DNA from: Clostridium disporicum
GTDB lineage: Bacteria; Bacillota; Clostridia; Clostridiales; Clostridiaceae
Assembly (NCBI RefSeq): GCF_001405015.1
Contig: NZ_CYZX01000010.1
Coordinates: 62,001 to 126,000 of the forward strand
DNA: 64,000 nt
Reading direction: 5' to 3'
Part shown: positions 1-8,171 of the stretch, one piece after another
Layout of the letters: each line of letters opens with the position of its first letter
How positions within the stretch are numbered: the first letter of the stretch is position 1
Translations under genes and position numbers: made by a program
The notes under the pieces: generated by a model
The model's input: the letters and a program-made list of their open reading frames with translations, nothing else
Databases searched by the model: none
What the model was told of the DNA's origin: nothing

Positions 1-164
1 TTAAAGGTCAACTTAATACTTTTATTTATATATGTTTAATCTTCTCATTAATTAACGGAGTAATAGTTTTAACTTATTCAAAAACATAATTTTATTTATT
101 TTAATCATATTACAAACATTAAGATAATAGTATTAGATATATATTATAATTTCGAGGTATTTTT

Positions 165-1508
165 ATGCGAAAAAAACTTATATATCTTTTAAGCTTATCC
201 ATAACATTTATTTTATTATTTTTCCTAATTTTGCTTAACTATTCATATTCAGATTTTGATTCTAGCAACGTAAAAGAAACTATAAGTCTCCTTTCTTCTG
301 AAACTTATAATGGACGTTTAGCTGGTTCTACTGAAAATGCGATGGTGGCAGATTTTATAGAAAATAAATTTAGAGAAAGCAATTTAAAACCATATGGTGA
401 TGATAGTTATAAGAAAGATTTCGATACTATCTGTCCAGTTTATACAAACACAACACCTTATCTTAAAATACTATCTAACGGTGAGGTAGAAGAAGAACTT
501 CAATATGGAGTTGACTTTAAAGAAGATATGATTAACTTTAGAGGAAATACTTTTACCTTTTCTAATAAAGATAAAATTTCTTCATTCTTTCTTTCAATTG
601 AAGTAACTACTTCCGAAAATAAATTTTTATTTTTTGTTCCTAAAGAAGAAGAACTTTATTTTAGAAGCTCATTTATGAGTGATTTTCCTTACGATGCAGT
701 TATTATGATAACAGAAAATACAAAAAACAAGATAATTACTAGCTTAAATGAAGGAAAAGAAATTTCTATTCATATTCCTTTTGAAAGTGAAACAAAAACA
801 ATATCTAATGTTGTTGGTGTTATTGAAGGAACTGATAAAGAAGCCGCTCCTTTAGTTATTACAGCACACTTTGACCACCTTGGACAAGATGGCTTAGGTA
901 ATATCTATGGTGGTGCATTAGATAATGCATCTGGAACAAGCTTTATCCTTGAACTACAAAGAAGCCTTTCCACATTTGCAAAGCCTAATCGTGATATAAT
1001 TTTTGTTGCACTTAATGCAGAGGAATTTGGATTATTAGGCTCAAAACAATTTGCTGAAGAAAATATATTTAATATAAAGAATTCAGAAGTTATGAATTTT
1101 GATATGGTTGGAATTACTGGCTTTCCAATAACATTTATGCAAGGTGTTGATTTCAAAGATAAAGATTCAGAATTGCTAAACTCATTAGAGGAAATATGTA
1201 AAAAAAATAACACTTCTTATGAGGTACTATATCAAGACTCCAGTGACCATGCTAGCTTCAATAAATTAGGTATAGATGCTGTTAGCTTTTGCCATAGTGA
1301 TTTAAGTAAAATTCATACTCCATATGATAGTTTAACCTATATAAATTTGGATGCTATAGATTCTGTTTATGAAATAGTTAATCAAAAAATAATGGATAGT
1401 TGTTATAGTAAGTTTACTTTATTTCTTTACAATAAGTTGTTAATTCTTATTTTATCAATAATTTTAGGTATTTTAATTGGATATCCTCTTCTTAAGAAAA
1501 AGCAGTAA
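165..1508 (+). CDS. M28-family zinc aminopeptidase, membrane-anchored
   Basis: Predicted metallo-aminopeptidase (447 aa) held at the outer membrane face. Residues ~5-25 form a hydrophobic N-terminal anchor and ~420-443 a second membrane helix followed by a basic tail (LLKKKQ). The M28 zinc ligands appear in order: ITAHFDHLG (~233), GGALDNASGTS (~248), NAEEFGLLGS (~286), MNFDMVG (~313) and SSDHASF (~361). These match the His/Asp/Glu/Asp/His two-zinc pattern of the family. A GAGG ribosome site precedes the ATG. It stands alone, convergent with prfB, and shares a terminator with it. The substrate cannot be inferred. Confidence 0.85.
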   Translation: MRKKLIYLLSLSITFILLFFLILLNYSYSDFDSSNVKETISLLSSETYNGRLAGSTENAMVADFIENKFRESNLKPYGDDSYKKDFDTICPVYTNTTPYLKILSNGEVEEELQYGVDFKEDMINFRGNTFTFSNKDKISSFFLSIEVTTSENKFLFFVPKEEELYFRSSFMSDFPYDAVIMITENTKNKIITSLNEGKEISIHIPFESETKTISNVVGVIEGTDKEAAPLVITAHFDHLGQDGLGNIYGGALDNASGTSFILELQRSLSTFAKPNRDIIFVALNAEEFGLLGSKQFAEENIFNIKNSEVMNFDMVGITGFPITFMQGVDFKDKDSELLNSLEEICKKNNTSYEVLYQDSSDHASFNKLGIDAVSFCHSDLSKIHTPYDSLTYINLDAIDSVYEIVNQKIMDSCYSKFTLFLYNKLLILILSIILGILIGYPLLKKKQ

Positions 1509-1534
1509 ATTGTCCACTACGCAAATATAAATAA

Positions 1535-1577
1535 ATGCCTTCGTCATAAATGTTATATCTGACGAAGGCATATTTTT
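1535..1577 (+). terminator. Rho-independent terminator of the M28 peptidase
   Basis: A perfect 12-bp stem (1535-1546 with 1560-1571) is followed by ATTTTT on the plus strand. It lies between convergent genes and probably also stops prfB transcription from the other side. Confidence 0.8.
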
Positions 1578-1625
1578 CTGTCTTAAAAATATTACTTTTC
1601 TTAATTTATCTAATATTCAAAGATT

Positions 1626-2727
1626 TTACTTATTGTTTTGCTTTAAGTAAGCAGTTATAAATTGATCTATTCCACCATCCATAACAGCACTTAAGTTTGA
1701 TGTTTCCTCATTCGTTCTATGATCTTTAACCATATTATATGGATGGAATACATATGACCTTATTTGGCTTCCCCATCCCATATCTTTAAGTTCTCCAGTT
1801 AGGTCTTCAATCTTTTCCTTATGAGCTCTATCCTTAAGTTCAATAAGCTTTGATTTAAGCATAGCCATAGCTGTATCCTTATTGGCAAATTGACTTCTCT
1901 CATTCTGACATTGTACAACTATTCCAGTAGGTATATGTGTTATTCTTATAGCTGATTCAGTTTTATTTACGTGTTGCCCACCTGCTCCACTAGCTCTATA
2001 AGTGTCTATCTTTAAATCTTCTGGTCTAATATCAATATCTTGATCTTTAGTAAGCTCAGGCAATACTTCTACTGATGCAAAGGATGTTTGTCTTTTACCA
2101 TTAGCATTAAAAGGTGATATTCTTACTAATCTATGAATTCCTTTTTCAGCCTTTAAATATCCATAAGCAAATTCACCTTTAACTTTTAAAGTAACACTCT
2201 TTATTCCCGCTTCATCACCTTCTAATAAATCTACTACTTGAACTTTATATCCTTTCTTTTCACACCATCTAGTGTACATTCTAAGTAACATATCAGTCCA
2301 ATCATTAGCATCAGATCCGCCAACACCGGCATGAAGATTTAATATAGCATCATTTTTATCATATTCTCCAGATAAAAGTAACTCTATTCTATACTCTTCA
2401 ATCAGCTTTTCTATATCTCTAATTTCATAGATAATTTCATTTACAGTTTCTTCATCATCTTCTACAATTTCTGCTAATACTTCAACATCATCTATTCTAT
2501 TAACTAAACTTTCAAATCTATCTATTTTATCCTTGATACTCTTGCTTTCCTTTGTAACTTCTTCAGCTCTTTTTATATCATCCCAAAAACCTTTTTCTTG
2601 CATTTGAAGCTCAAGTTCTTGAAATCTCTTTTCTAGACTATCCTTGTCAAAGAGAAGCCCTCATTTCATCTAATGTAACCTTTAAACTATTAAGTTTAGC
2701 AAGTTCTTGCTCTAATTTAATTAACAC
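1626..2727 (-). CDS. prfB: Peptide chain release factor 2 (programmed +1 frameshift)
   Basis: RF2 recognises UGA/UAA and triggers peptide release in the ribosome. The main frame (325 aa from 2603) carries the codon-recognition SPF tripeptide (RISPFNANG) and the GGQ motif (SGAGGQHVNK). The true gene starts further upstream. A GTG at 2727 after AAAGGGG opens 26 codons (beginning MLIKLEQELA) that end in CTT TGA C at about 2652-2646. This is the classic RF2 slippery site, preceded by the SD-like ATGAGGGC. A +1 shift there continues as DKDSLEKRF... into the long frame, giving 366 aa, the family's normal length. The in-frame UGA lets low RF2 raise its own synthesis. It is not a pseudogene. Confidence 0.95.
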
Positions 2728-2886
2728 TATATCAACCCCTTTAGTTAATTAATAATTAATATATAACAATTAATTATTATTAATTTCATTTATTATATTT
2801 TATCATCTTAGTTATCTATTTCAAATAATAATATATTTTTAACACTGAAACTCTATATGAGTTTTTTATAAATTTTAAATTATTAA

Positions 2887-2916
2887 TTAAAAAAGTGCCC
2901 ATTAGGGCACCTTTTT
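2887..2916 (-). terminator. secA terminator
   Basis: Stem GTGCCC-ATTA-GGGCAC (2895-2910) with a run of T on the minus strand just past the secA stop codon, which it overlaps. Confidence 0.75.
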
Positions 2917-5428
2917 ATAATCCTCTACCGCAGCAGTTTTTATATTTCTTTCCACTTCCACAAGGACAAACATCATTTCTTCCAACTTTGTTATCATTTC
3001 TTGCAGGTTCTTTCTTTAAGCTTTTATCATCAGCTCCATGACTAGCTGAAGTTTCTTCTGCAACCTTTTCTCTTTCCACTGGTCTTTCAACTCTTACGTG
3101 GAATAAATACTTAACTGTTTCATTCTTAATGCCTTCGATCATTTCTTCAAACATTGCGCTACCTTCCATTTGGTATGCTTGAATTGGGTCTTGTTGTTTA
3201 TATGCTCTCAATCCCATTCCTTGTTTTAAGTGATCCATGTTATCTATATGAGCCATCCATTTTTGGTCAACAACTCTTAAAAGAACTACTCTTTCAATTT
3301 CTCTCATTTGTTCTTCACCAAATTCTAACTCTTTACCTCTGTACGCTTCTAATATTACTGATAATAATTTATCTTTTATTTCATCATTAGAAAGATTTGC
3401 TAATTCTTCTACAGTTACAACTCCATTAGGTAAACATATATCTCCTAAGTATTGTAGTAACTTTCCTAATTCCTCTTCTAAGTTTTCAACTTCACCCATT
3501 AAGTGAGAATTTACAGCATCCGTAACTACTTCTTCTATCATAGATTCTATTTGATCTTTTAAGTTTTTACCTTCTAAAACTTCTCTTCTTTGTCTATAAA
3601 TAACTTCTCTTTGAAGATTCATTACGTCATCATATCCAAGTAAGTTCTTTCTTATATCAAAGTTGTTACCTTCAACCTTCTTTTGAGCATTTTCTATAGC
3701 TTTAGTAACCATTTTACTTTCTATTGCTTCATCTTCTTCAAGTCCTAGCTTATCTATAACACCTTGAATCTTTTCTGATCCGAAGATTCTCATTAAATCA
3801 TCTTCTAATGATATGAAGAATAATGATGCTCCTGGGTCACCTTGACGTCCAGATCTACCTCTTAATTGGTTATCTATTCTTCTTGATTCGTGTCTTTCAG
3901 TACCAATTACCTTTAATCCACCAGCTTCTCTAACACCTTCGCCAAGCTTAATATCTGTACCTCTACCAGCCATATTAGTAGCTATTGTAACAGCTCCATA
4001 TTCACCAGCATGAGATATTATTTCAGCTTCTTGAGCATGGTATTTAGCATTAAGTACTTGATGTTTTATTCCTCTCTTCTTTAATAAAGATGAAATATAT
4101 TCAGATTTATCAACACTAGCAGTACCAACTAAAACTGGTTGACCCTTTTCGTGTGAAGCAACTATTTCATTTATTATAGCCTTATACTTACCAGCTTCAT
4201 TTTTGTAAACAACATCTGAACTATCTATTCTTGCAACTGGCTTATTTGTTGGTATAACAATAACGTCTAAGTTATAGATTTCTCTAAATTCATTTTCCTC
4301 TGTTAAGGCTGTACCTGTCATACCTGATAATTTATCATACATTCTGAAGTAATTTTGGAATGTTATTGTTGCTAAAGTTTTAGATTCTCTTTGAATCTTA
4401 ACACCTTCCTTAGCTTCTATAGCTTGGTGAAGACCATCCGAGTATCTTCTACCTTCCATAAGTCTTCCTGTAAACTCATCTATTATAACTATTTGATCAT
4501 CTTTCACCATATAGTCTTTATCTATTTTCATCGTATAGTTAGCTTTAAGCGCTTGAGTTACATAGTGTTGTAAACTTAAATGCTCTGCATCAGCATAGTT
4601 AGGTATTCTAAAATATTTTTCTGCTTTAACTATACCTTCATCAGTTAATAAAACTGCATTTGCCTTTTCATCAACAGTAAAATCTACATCCTTTATTAAT
4701 GTCTTAACAAAATAATCAGCTACACTATAAAATTGAGTTGATTTATCACCCATTCCTGAAATTATAAGAGGAGTTCTAGCTTCATCTATTAATATAGAGT
4801 CAACCTCATCCACTATTGCAAAGTTTAGTTCTCTTTGAACCATTTCTTCTTTATATATAACCATATTATCTCTTAAATAATCAAATCCATATTCATTATT
4901 TGTACCGTATGTGATATCACAGTTATATGCAGCTCTTCTTTCTTCATTAGTTATTCCGTGTACTATAACTCCAGTTGTTAAACCTAAGAAATTATATAAA
5001 TGTCCCATCTCTTCCATTTGAGTTTTTGCAAGATAGTCATTAACTGTTACAACGTGAACACCTTTTCCTGTTAATCCATTAAGATACGCTGGCAATGTAG
5101 CTACAAGTGTTTTTCCTTCCCCTGTTTTCATTTCAGCTATTCTTCCTTGATGAAGTACCATCCCACCAAGTAATTGAACTCTGAAATGCTTCATTCCTAA
5201 TACTCTCCAAGAAGCTTCTCTACAAACAGCAAAAGCTTCTGGTAATATACTATCTAAAGACTCTCCTTTAGCTATTCTTTCTTTAAATTCAACTGTTTTA
5301 TTTTGTAATTCTTCATCAGTTAAAGCTTGCATAGATGGCTCTAAAGCTTCTATTTTATCAGCTATACTTTGAAGTTTTTTTACTTCTCTTTCACTATATG
5401 TTCCAAATAGTTTTTCTAAAAATCCCAT
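2915..5428 (-). CDS. secA: Preprotein translocase ATPase SecA
   Basis: SecA drives proteins through SecYEG using ATP. The 837-aa protein has the expected features: Walker A in MKTGEGKTLVA (~100), DEVDSILIDEARTPL (Walker B, ~207), MAGRGTDIKLG, the helicase-like RQGDPG region, and a C-terminal zinc tail CPCGSGKKYKNCC that binds SecB-type partners or ribosomes. AAAGGA precedes the ATG. A likely sigma-A promoter (TTGAAT-18-TATAAT, 5482-5511 minus) sits between hpf and secA, so secA need not depend on hpf readthrough. Order hpf-secA-prfB is the normal Firmicute order. Confidence 0.97.
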   Translation of the reverse strand: MGFLEKLFGTYSEREVKKLQSIADKIEALEPSMQALTDEELQNKTVEFKERIAKGESLDSILPEAFAVCREASWRVLGMKHFRVQLLGGMVLHQGRIAEMKTGEGKTLVATLPAYLNGLTGKGVHVVTVNDYLAKTQMEEMGHLYNFLGLTTGVIVHGITNEERRAAYNCDITYGTNNEYGFDYLRDNMVIYKEEMVQRELNFAIVDEVDSILIDEARTPLIISGMGDKSTQFYSVADYFVKTLIKDVDFTVDEKANAVLLTDEGIVKAEKYFRIPNYADAEHLSLQHYVTQALKANYTMKIDKDYMVKDDQIVIIDEFTGRLMEGRRYSDGLHQAIEAKEGVKIQRESKTLATITFQNYFRMYDKLSGMTGTALTEENEFREIYNLDVIVIPTNKPVARIDSSDVVYKNEAGKYKAIINEIVASHEKGQPVLVGTASVDKSEYISSLLKKRGIKHQVLNAKYHAQEAEIISHAGEYGAVTIATNMAGRGTDIKLGEGVREAGGLKVIGTERHESRRIDNQLRGRSGRQGDPGASLFFISLEDDLMRIFGSEKIQGVIDKLGLEEDEAIESKMVTKAIENAQKKVEGNNFDIRKNLLGYDDVMNLQREVIYRQRREVLEGKNLKDQIESMIEEVVTDAVNSHLMGEVENLEEELGKLLQYLGDICLPNGVVTVEELANLSNDEIKDKLLSVILEAYRGKELEFGEEQMREIERVVLLRVVDQKWMAHIDNMDHLKQGMGLRAYKQQDPIQAYQMEGSAMFEEMIEGIKNETVKYLFHVRVERPVEREKVAEETSASHGADDKSLKKEPARNDNKVGRNDVCPCGSGKKYKNCCGRGL

Positions 5429-5537
5429 AAGTATTTCCTTTCAATTTAAACCATTATTCTATCTTAAAGTACCTTTTATAAATTATACCATTTATTATGT
5501 TAATAATTCAACAAAAATAAAGTTTACACAAAATCTA

Positions 5538-5567
5538 AAAGGAGCTCCATAAATCAGGAGCTCCTTT
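5538..5567 (-). terminator. hpf terminator
   Basis: A perfect 11-bp stem (AAAGGAGCTCC with GGAGCTCCTTT) and 8-nt loop, followed on the minus strand by TTTTAGATTTTG, immediately after the hpf stop codon. Confidence 0.85.
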
Positions 5568-5572
5568 ATAAT

Positions 5573-6103
5573 TTACGCATAATCAGGTTCTAATACACCA
5601 TAGTTTCCATCTTTTCTCTTATATATTACATTAATATTATTTGTATCTGCATCTTTAAATACAAAGAAATCATGTTGTACTAATTCCATTTGTAAAATAG
5701 CTTCTTCTGCAGACATTGGTTTTATATTAAATTTTTTAGTCTTTACTATTTCTCCAGTTGTTCCTTCATCTTCTAATGCCACTTCTTCTATGTTAACAAA
5801 TTTTAAAGAATTGTTGTTTCTTCTTGATAACTTAGTTCTTTGTTTTCTTATTTGTCTTTCTAATTTGTTTTCAACTAAATCTATTGATTTATACATATCA
5901 TCTGTTGCTTCTTCACATCTTAGTACAACCCCATTAAATGGTATTGTTACTTCAAATATTTGTCTATTCTTTTGTACACTTAATGTAGCTCTAGCTTCTA
6001 CTCCAGGAGTAAAATACCTATCTAGTTTTGAAATCTTTTTCTCAATCATTTCCTTTAGTGCTGGTGTCACGTTAATATTTTTACCTATTACTGTTACTCT
6101 CAT
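5573..6103 (-). CDS. hpf: Long-form ribosome hibernation promoting factor
   Basis: HPF (the RaiA/YfiA family) binds the 30S subunit and, in the long form, dimerises ribosomes into inactive 100S particles in stationary phase. The 176-aa length and two-part layout mark the long form: an N-terminal S30AE domain (MRVTVIGKNINVTPAL start) and a C-terminal dimerisation domain (~115-176, with MSAEEAILQMELVQHDFFVF). A likely promoter TTGCTT-17-TAGAAT lies at 6073-6201 minus region (boxes at 6173-6178 and 6196-6201), downstream of the raiA RNA terminator. It is therefore transcribed separately from the RNA upstream. Confidence 0.93.
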   Translation of the reverse strand: MRVTVIGKNINVTPALKEMIEKKISKLDRYFTPGVEARATLSVQKNRQIFEVTIPFNGVVLRCEEATDDMYKSIDLVENKLERQIRKQRTKLSRRNNNSLKFVNIEEVALEDEGTTGEIVKTKKFNIKPMSAEEAILQMELVQHDFFVFKDADTNNINVIYKRKDGNYGVLEPDYA

Positions 6104-6284
6104 AAGGTCAACCCCTCTCTATTCGTTGTTGTTGTGTGTCTTTTAAGATTTCAAATTCTTTTATATATATATATTCTACTCCTTAGATTTTTATGAAGCA
6201 AGATTCATTGAGTTTGAATTTTCTGAATATTCTCTTTCTCTTTAAACTTTACTTAACTTTTCTTTTATTATTATAGATTTACGC

Positions 6285-6533
6285 AAAAAAGCCACTAATT
6301 TCCAAAAAATTAGTGGCTTTTTTGTAAAAGTTAGCTGACCTGGATTTTGACCCCACACTCGCCTACTGGAGCTTTTGCTACCCGGAATTAACCTCTCACT
6401 ACTAACACTCTCAGCATCACTGCTGGTAGGACTTACTTCTATACCGCACCATGCTCATTAAAACTTTGTTTAACTTACGTGGATCGTTTCGCCTGCGACT
6501 GGCATCGACTTTCATCCACAGACCTAACTTTAC
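6285..6533 (-). ncRNA. raiA noncoding RNA
   Basis: This gap between comFC and hpf is GC-richer than the other spacers and has no ORF. Its position just upstream of hpf/raiA, downstream of comFC, is the known location of the clostridial raiA RNA. Its 5' end (6533-6524) pairs with 6324-6334 with one bulged base, closing the whole molecule. An internal helix pairs 6514-6519 with 6479-6484 (GTGGAT/ATCCAC). It ends with a 16-bp terminator hairpin (6285-6300 with 6308-6323). A consensus promoter starts it at about 6533. The family's function is not settled; the structure and context make the identification strong, though no covariance model was run. Confidence 0.82.
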
Positions 6534-6539
6534 ATTACT

Positions 6540-6567
6540 ATTATATATGGCTTTTTGCAATTGTCAA
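6540..6567 (-). promoter_or_regulatory. Sigma-A promoter of the raiA RNA
   Basis: TTGACA (6567-6562), 16-bp spacer, TATAAT (6545-6540): a full match to both boxes. It lies inside the last codons of comFC and its -10 box overlaps the comFC stop codon. This makes the RNA an independent, probably abundant transcript. Confidence 0.85.
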
Positions 6568-7185
6568 TACAGTAATTTCTTCTACATTATATTTTTTAAA
6601 TATTTTTTCACATTCTAACAACGTTGCCCCTGTAGTAACTACATCATCAATAAGTAGAATTCTCTTATTTAAAATCTTTTTATCTCTTATTTCAAATGCA
6701 TCTTTAATATTTTTATATCTTTCTTCTTTTGATAAACTTTTTTGTTCTTTAGTATCTTTAATTTTAATAAGAGATTTACTTACTGGAATATTTAATTCTT
6801 CGCTTAAATGTTTGGCGATTACTTCACATTGATTAAAACCTCTCTTTTTAATAGAGTTTTTACTCATTGGCACATAGCAAATCACATCACATTCTATTTT
6901 TCTTTCATATATTAAATCTAACAATAATTCTGAAATAATCTTTGCTGCTGTAAAATTTTTCTCATATTTAAACGCTAGTATTAACTCTTTTAAAATTCCT
7001 CCATAATATCCATAAGATAATATATGGTCTTGTTTTTCTACTCTCTTTATTTTACTTTCACAAAGCGGACATATCCCTATGAAACCTTCACTACTACACA
7101 CTATACATTTGTTTAATGGTGGATAAATCAAATCAAGTATTGCTGAAATTACCGCTCTTATTTCTTTAATACTTTTCTTTCCCAT
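6541..7185 (-). CDS. comFC: ComFC-type phosphoribosyltransferase-domain protein
   Basis: 214 aa. ComFC/GntX proteins take part in DNA uptake or processing of incoming single strands. An N-terminal four-Cys zinc knuckle (CIVCSSEG...CPLCESKI, ~24-45) is followed by a type-I phosphoribosyltransferase fold with the PRPP loop RILLIDDVVTTGATL (~170-185). Its start overlaps the preceding gene by 28 bp, so the two are probably translationally coupled in a recD2 - ComFA-like - comFC operon. No comFA with intact helicase motifs is next to it. Confidence 0.85.
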   Translation of the reverse strand: MGKKSIKEIRAVISAILDLIYPPLNKCIVCSSEGFIGICPLCESKIKRVEKQDHILSYGYYGGILKELILAFKYEKNFTAAKIISELLLDLIYERKIECDVICYVPMSKNSIKKRGFNQCEVIAKHLSEELNIPVSKSLIKIKDTKEQKSLSKEERYKNIKDAFEIRDKKILNKRILLIDDVVTTGATLLECEKIFKKYNVEEITVLTIAKSHI

Positions 7186-8150
7186 AACCTTTGATTAAAT
7201 TCTCTTGTTATATTTTTAGATTTATCCATATCTTCTGATATTTCTTTAGAAACTAGCAGTATTTCTGGCAAAAATTCATTACTTACCTTGAGAGATCCAC
7301 ATAAATAAATTATATCCTTATAAGTATATAATTCATCATCTGAAAACAACATTACTATATTTAAGTCATTTATATGATTTATATAATTCCCTATACTATT
7401 AGTAACTATAAAAACGGAATCATTATATCCATCCAATATATCTTCAACAAATCCAAAACTTTGTTCTTTTACGTATTTAACCACTCTTATATCATCATTT
7501 TTTAAGGTATTATAATAATTATTATAAATCTTATTTAACATATATTCTGACGGAACAATAATCAAAGCTCTCTTTTTATTTTTCTTGAACCATTTAAAAT
7601 ATTCATATAGCGCTAATGGTATATCATTTTCTAACTTTATTCTAGTTAGAATAAATCTTGGCTCTACAATAGGAACATTATCTAATAAATAAGCCAATTC
7701 CATTTTGTTTCCTATAGGAAAAACATACTCAGAAGAATAAATAATTATCTTTCCAGATCTCCAATATATTTCTTCTACAGCATCTCTAAGCTCATCCTTT
7801 GATACTGTTGAAAAAACCGTTATATCATCGAGTACAACAAGATCAAATTCATCATATACTTCAGATAACGAATCAATAGTTATAAAGTGTATGTTATCCC
7901 CTATGTGGTTCTTCTCTTGTTCACCTATTAAAATATTATAATATTCTCTTTTTCTCTTTTTCACTTGTTCTTTATCATTACAACACCATACATACAGTAT
8001 CTTACCATTGTCATATAAAACTTTATTTATTAAATTCGAAAAAACAATAGATGTATTAAAAGGTCTAGTTTTAACAGTAAGTACCTTACTCTTCTTTTCA
8101 TACCAGTTATTTATTTTTTTGAATGCACTGTTAAGCTCTTTATAATTCAT
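7158..8150 (-). CDS. ComFA-like protein of unknown function
   Basis: 330 aa, 21 bp after recD2 and overlapping comFC. I do not recognise a clear family. The place (directly ahead of comFC) is where Firmicutes carry comFA, a DEAD-box DNA translocase. The protein has faint helicase-like landmarks: FDLVVLDDITVFS (~103-115) resembles a Walker B/DEAD strand and RALIIVPSEYMLNKI a motif-IV region. It has no visible Walker A (GxxxxGKS/T). It is short for ComFA (400+ aa). It may be a degenerate ComFA that no longer hydrolyses ATP, or an unrelated partner. Confidence 0.55.
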   Translation of the reverse strand: MNYKELNSAFKKINNWYEKKSKVLTVKTRPFNTSIVFSNLINKVLYDNGKILYVWCCNDKEQVKKRKREYYNILIGEQEKNHIGDNIHFITIDSLSEVYDEFDLVVLDDITVFSTVSKDELRDAVEEIYWRSGKIIIYSSEYVFPIGNKMELAYLLDNVPIVEPRFILTRIKLENDIPLALYEYFKWFKKNKKRALIIVPSEYMLNKIYNNYYNTLKNDDIRVVKYVKEQSFGFVEDILDGYNDSVFIVTNSIGNYINHINDLNIVMLFSDDELYTYKDIIYLCGSLKVSNEFLPEILLVSKEISEDMDKSKNITREFNQRLWERKVLKK

Positions 8151-8171
8151 CTTTCATAACCTCTCTAAATT

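Noticed and set aside
1626..2660. prfB as a frameshifted pseudogene
   Set aside because: The in-frame TGA sits in the conserved CTTTGAC programmed-shift site, so the gene is normal.
6285..6533. 6S RNA or tmRNA
   Set aside because: No tRNA-like ends or tag frame and no long central bubble hairpin; location and closing helix fit raiA RNA better.
6479..6832. Plus-strand open frame across the raiA RNA and comFC
   Set aside because: Antisense to comFC and the RNA; no ribosome site.
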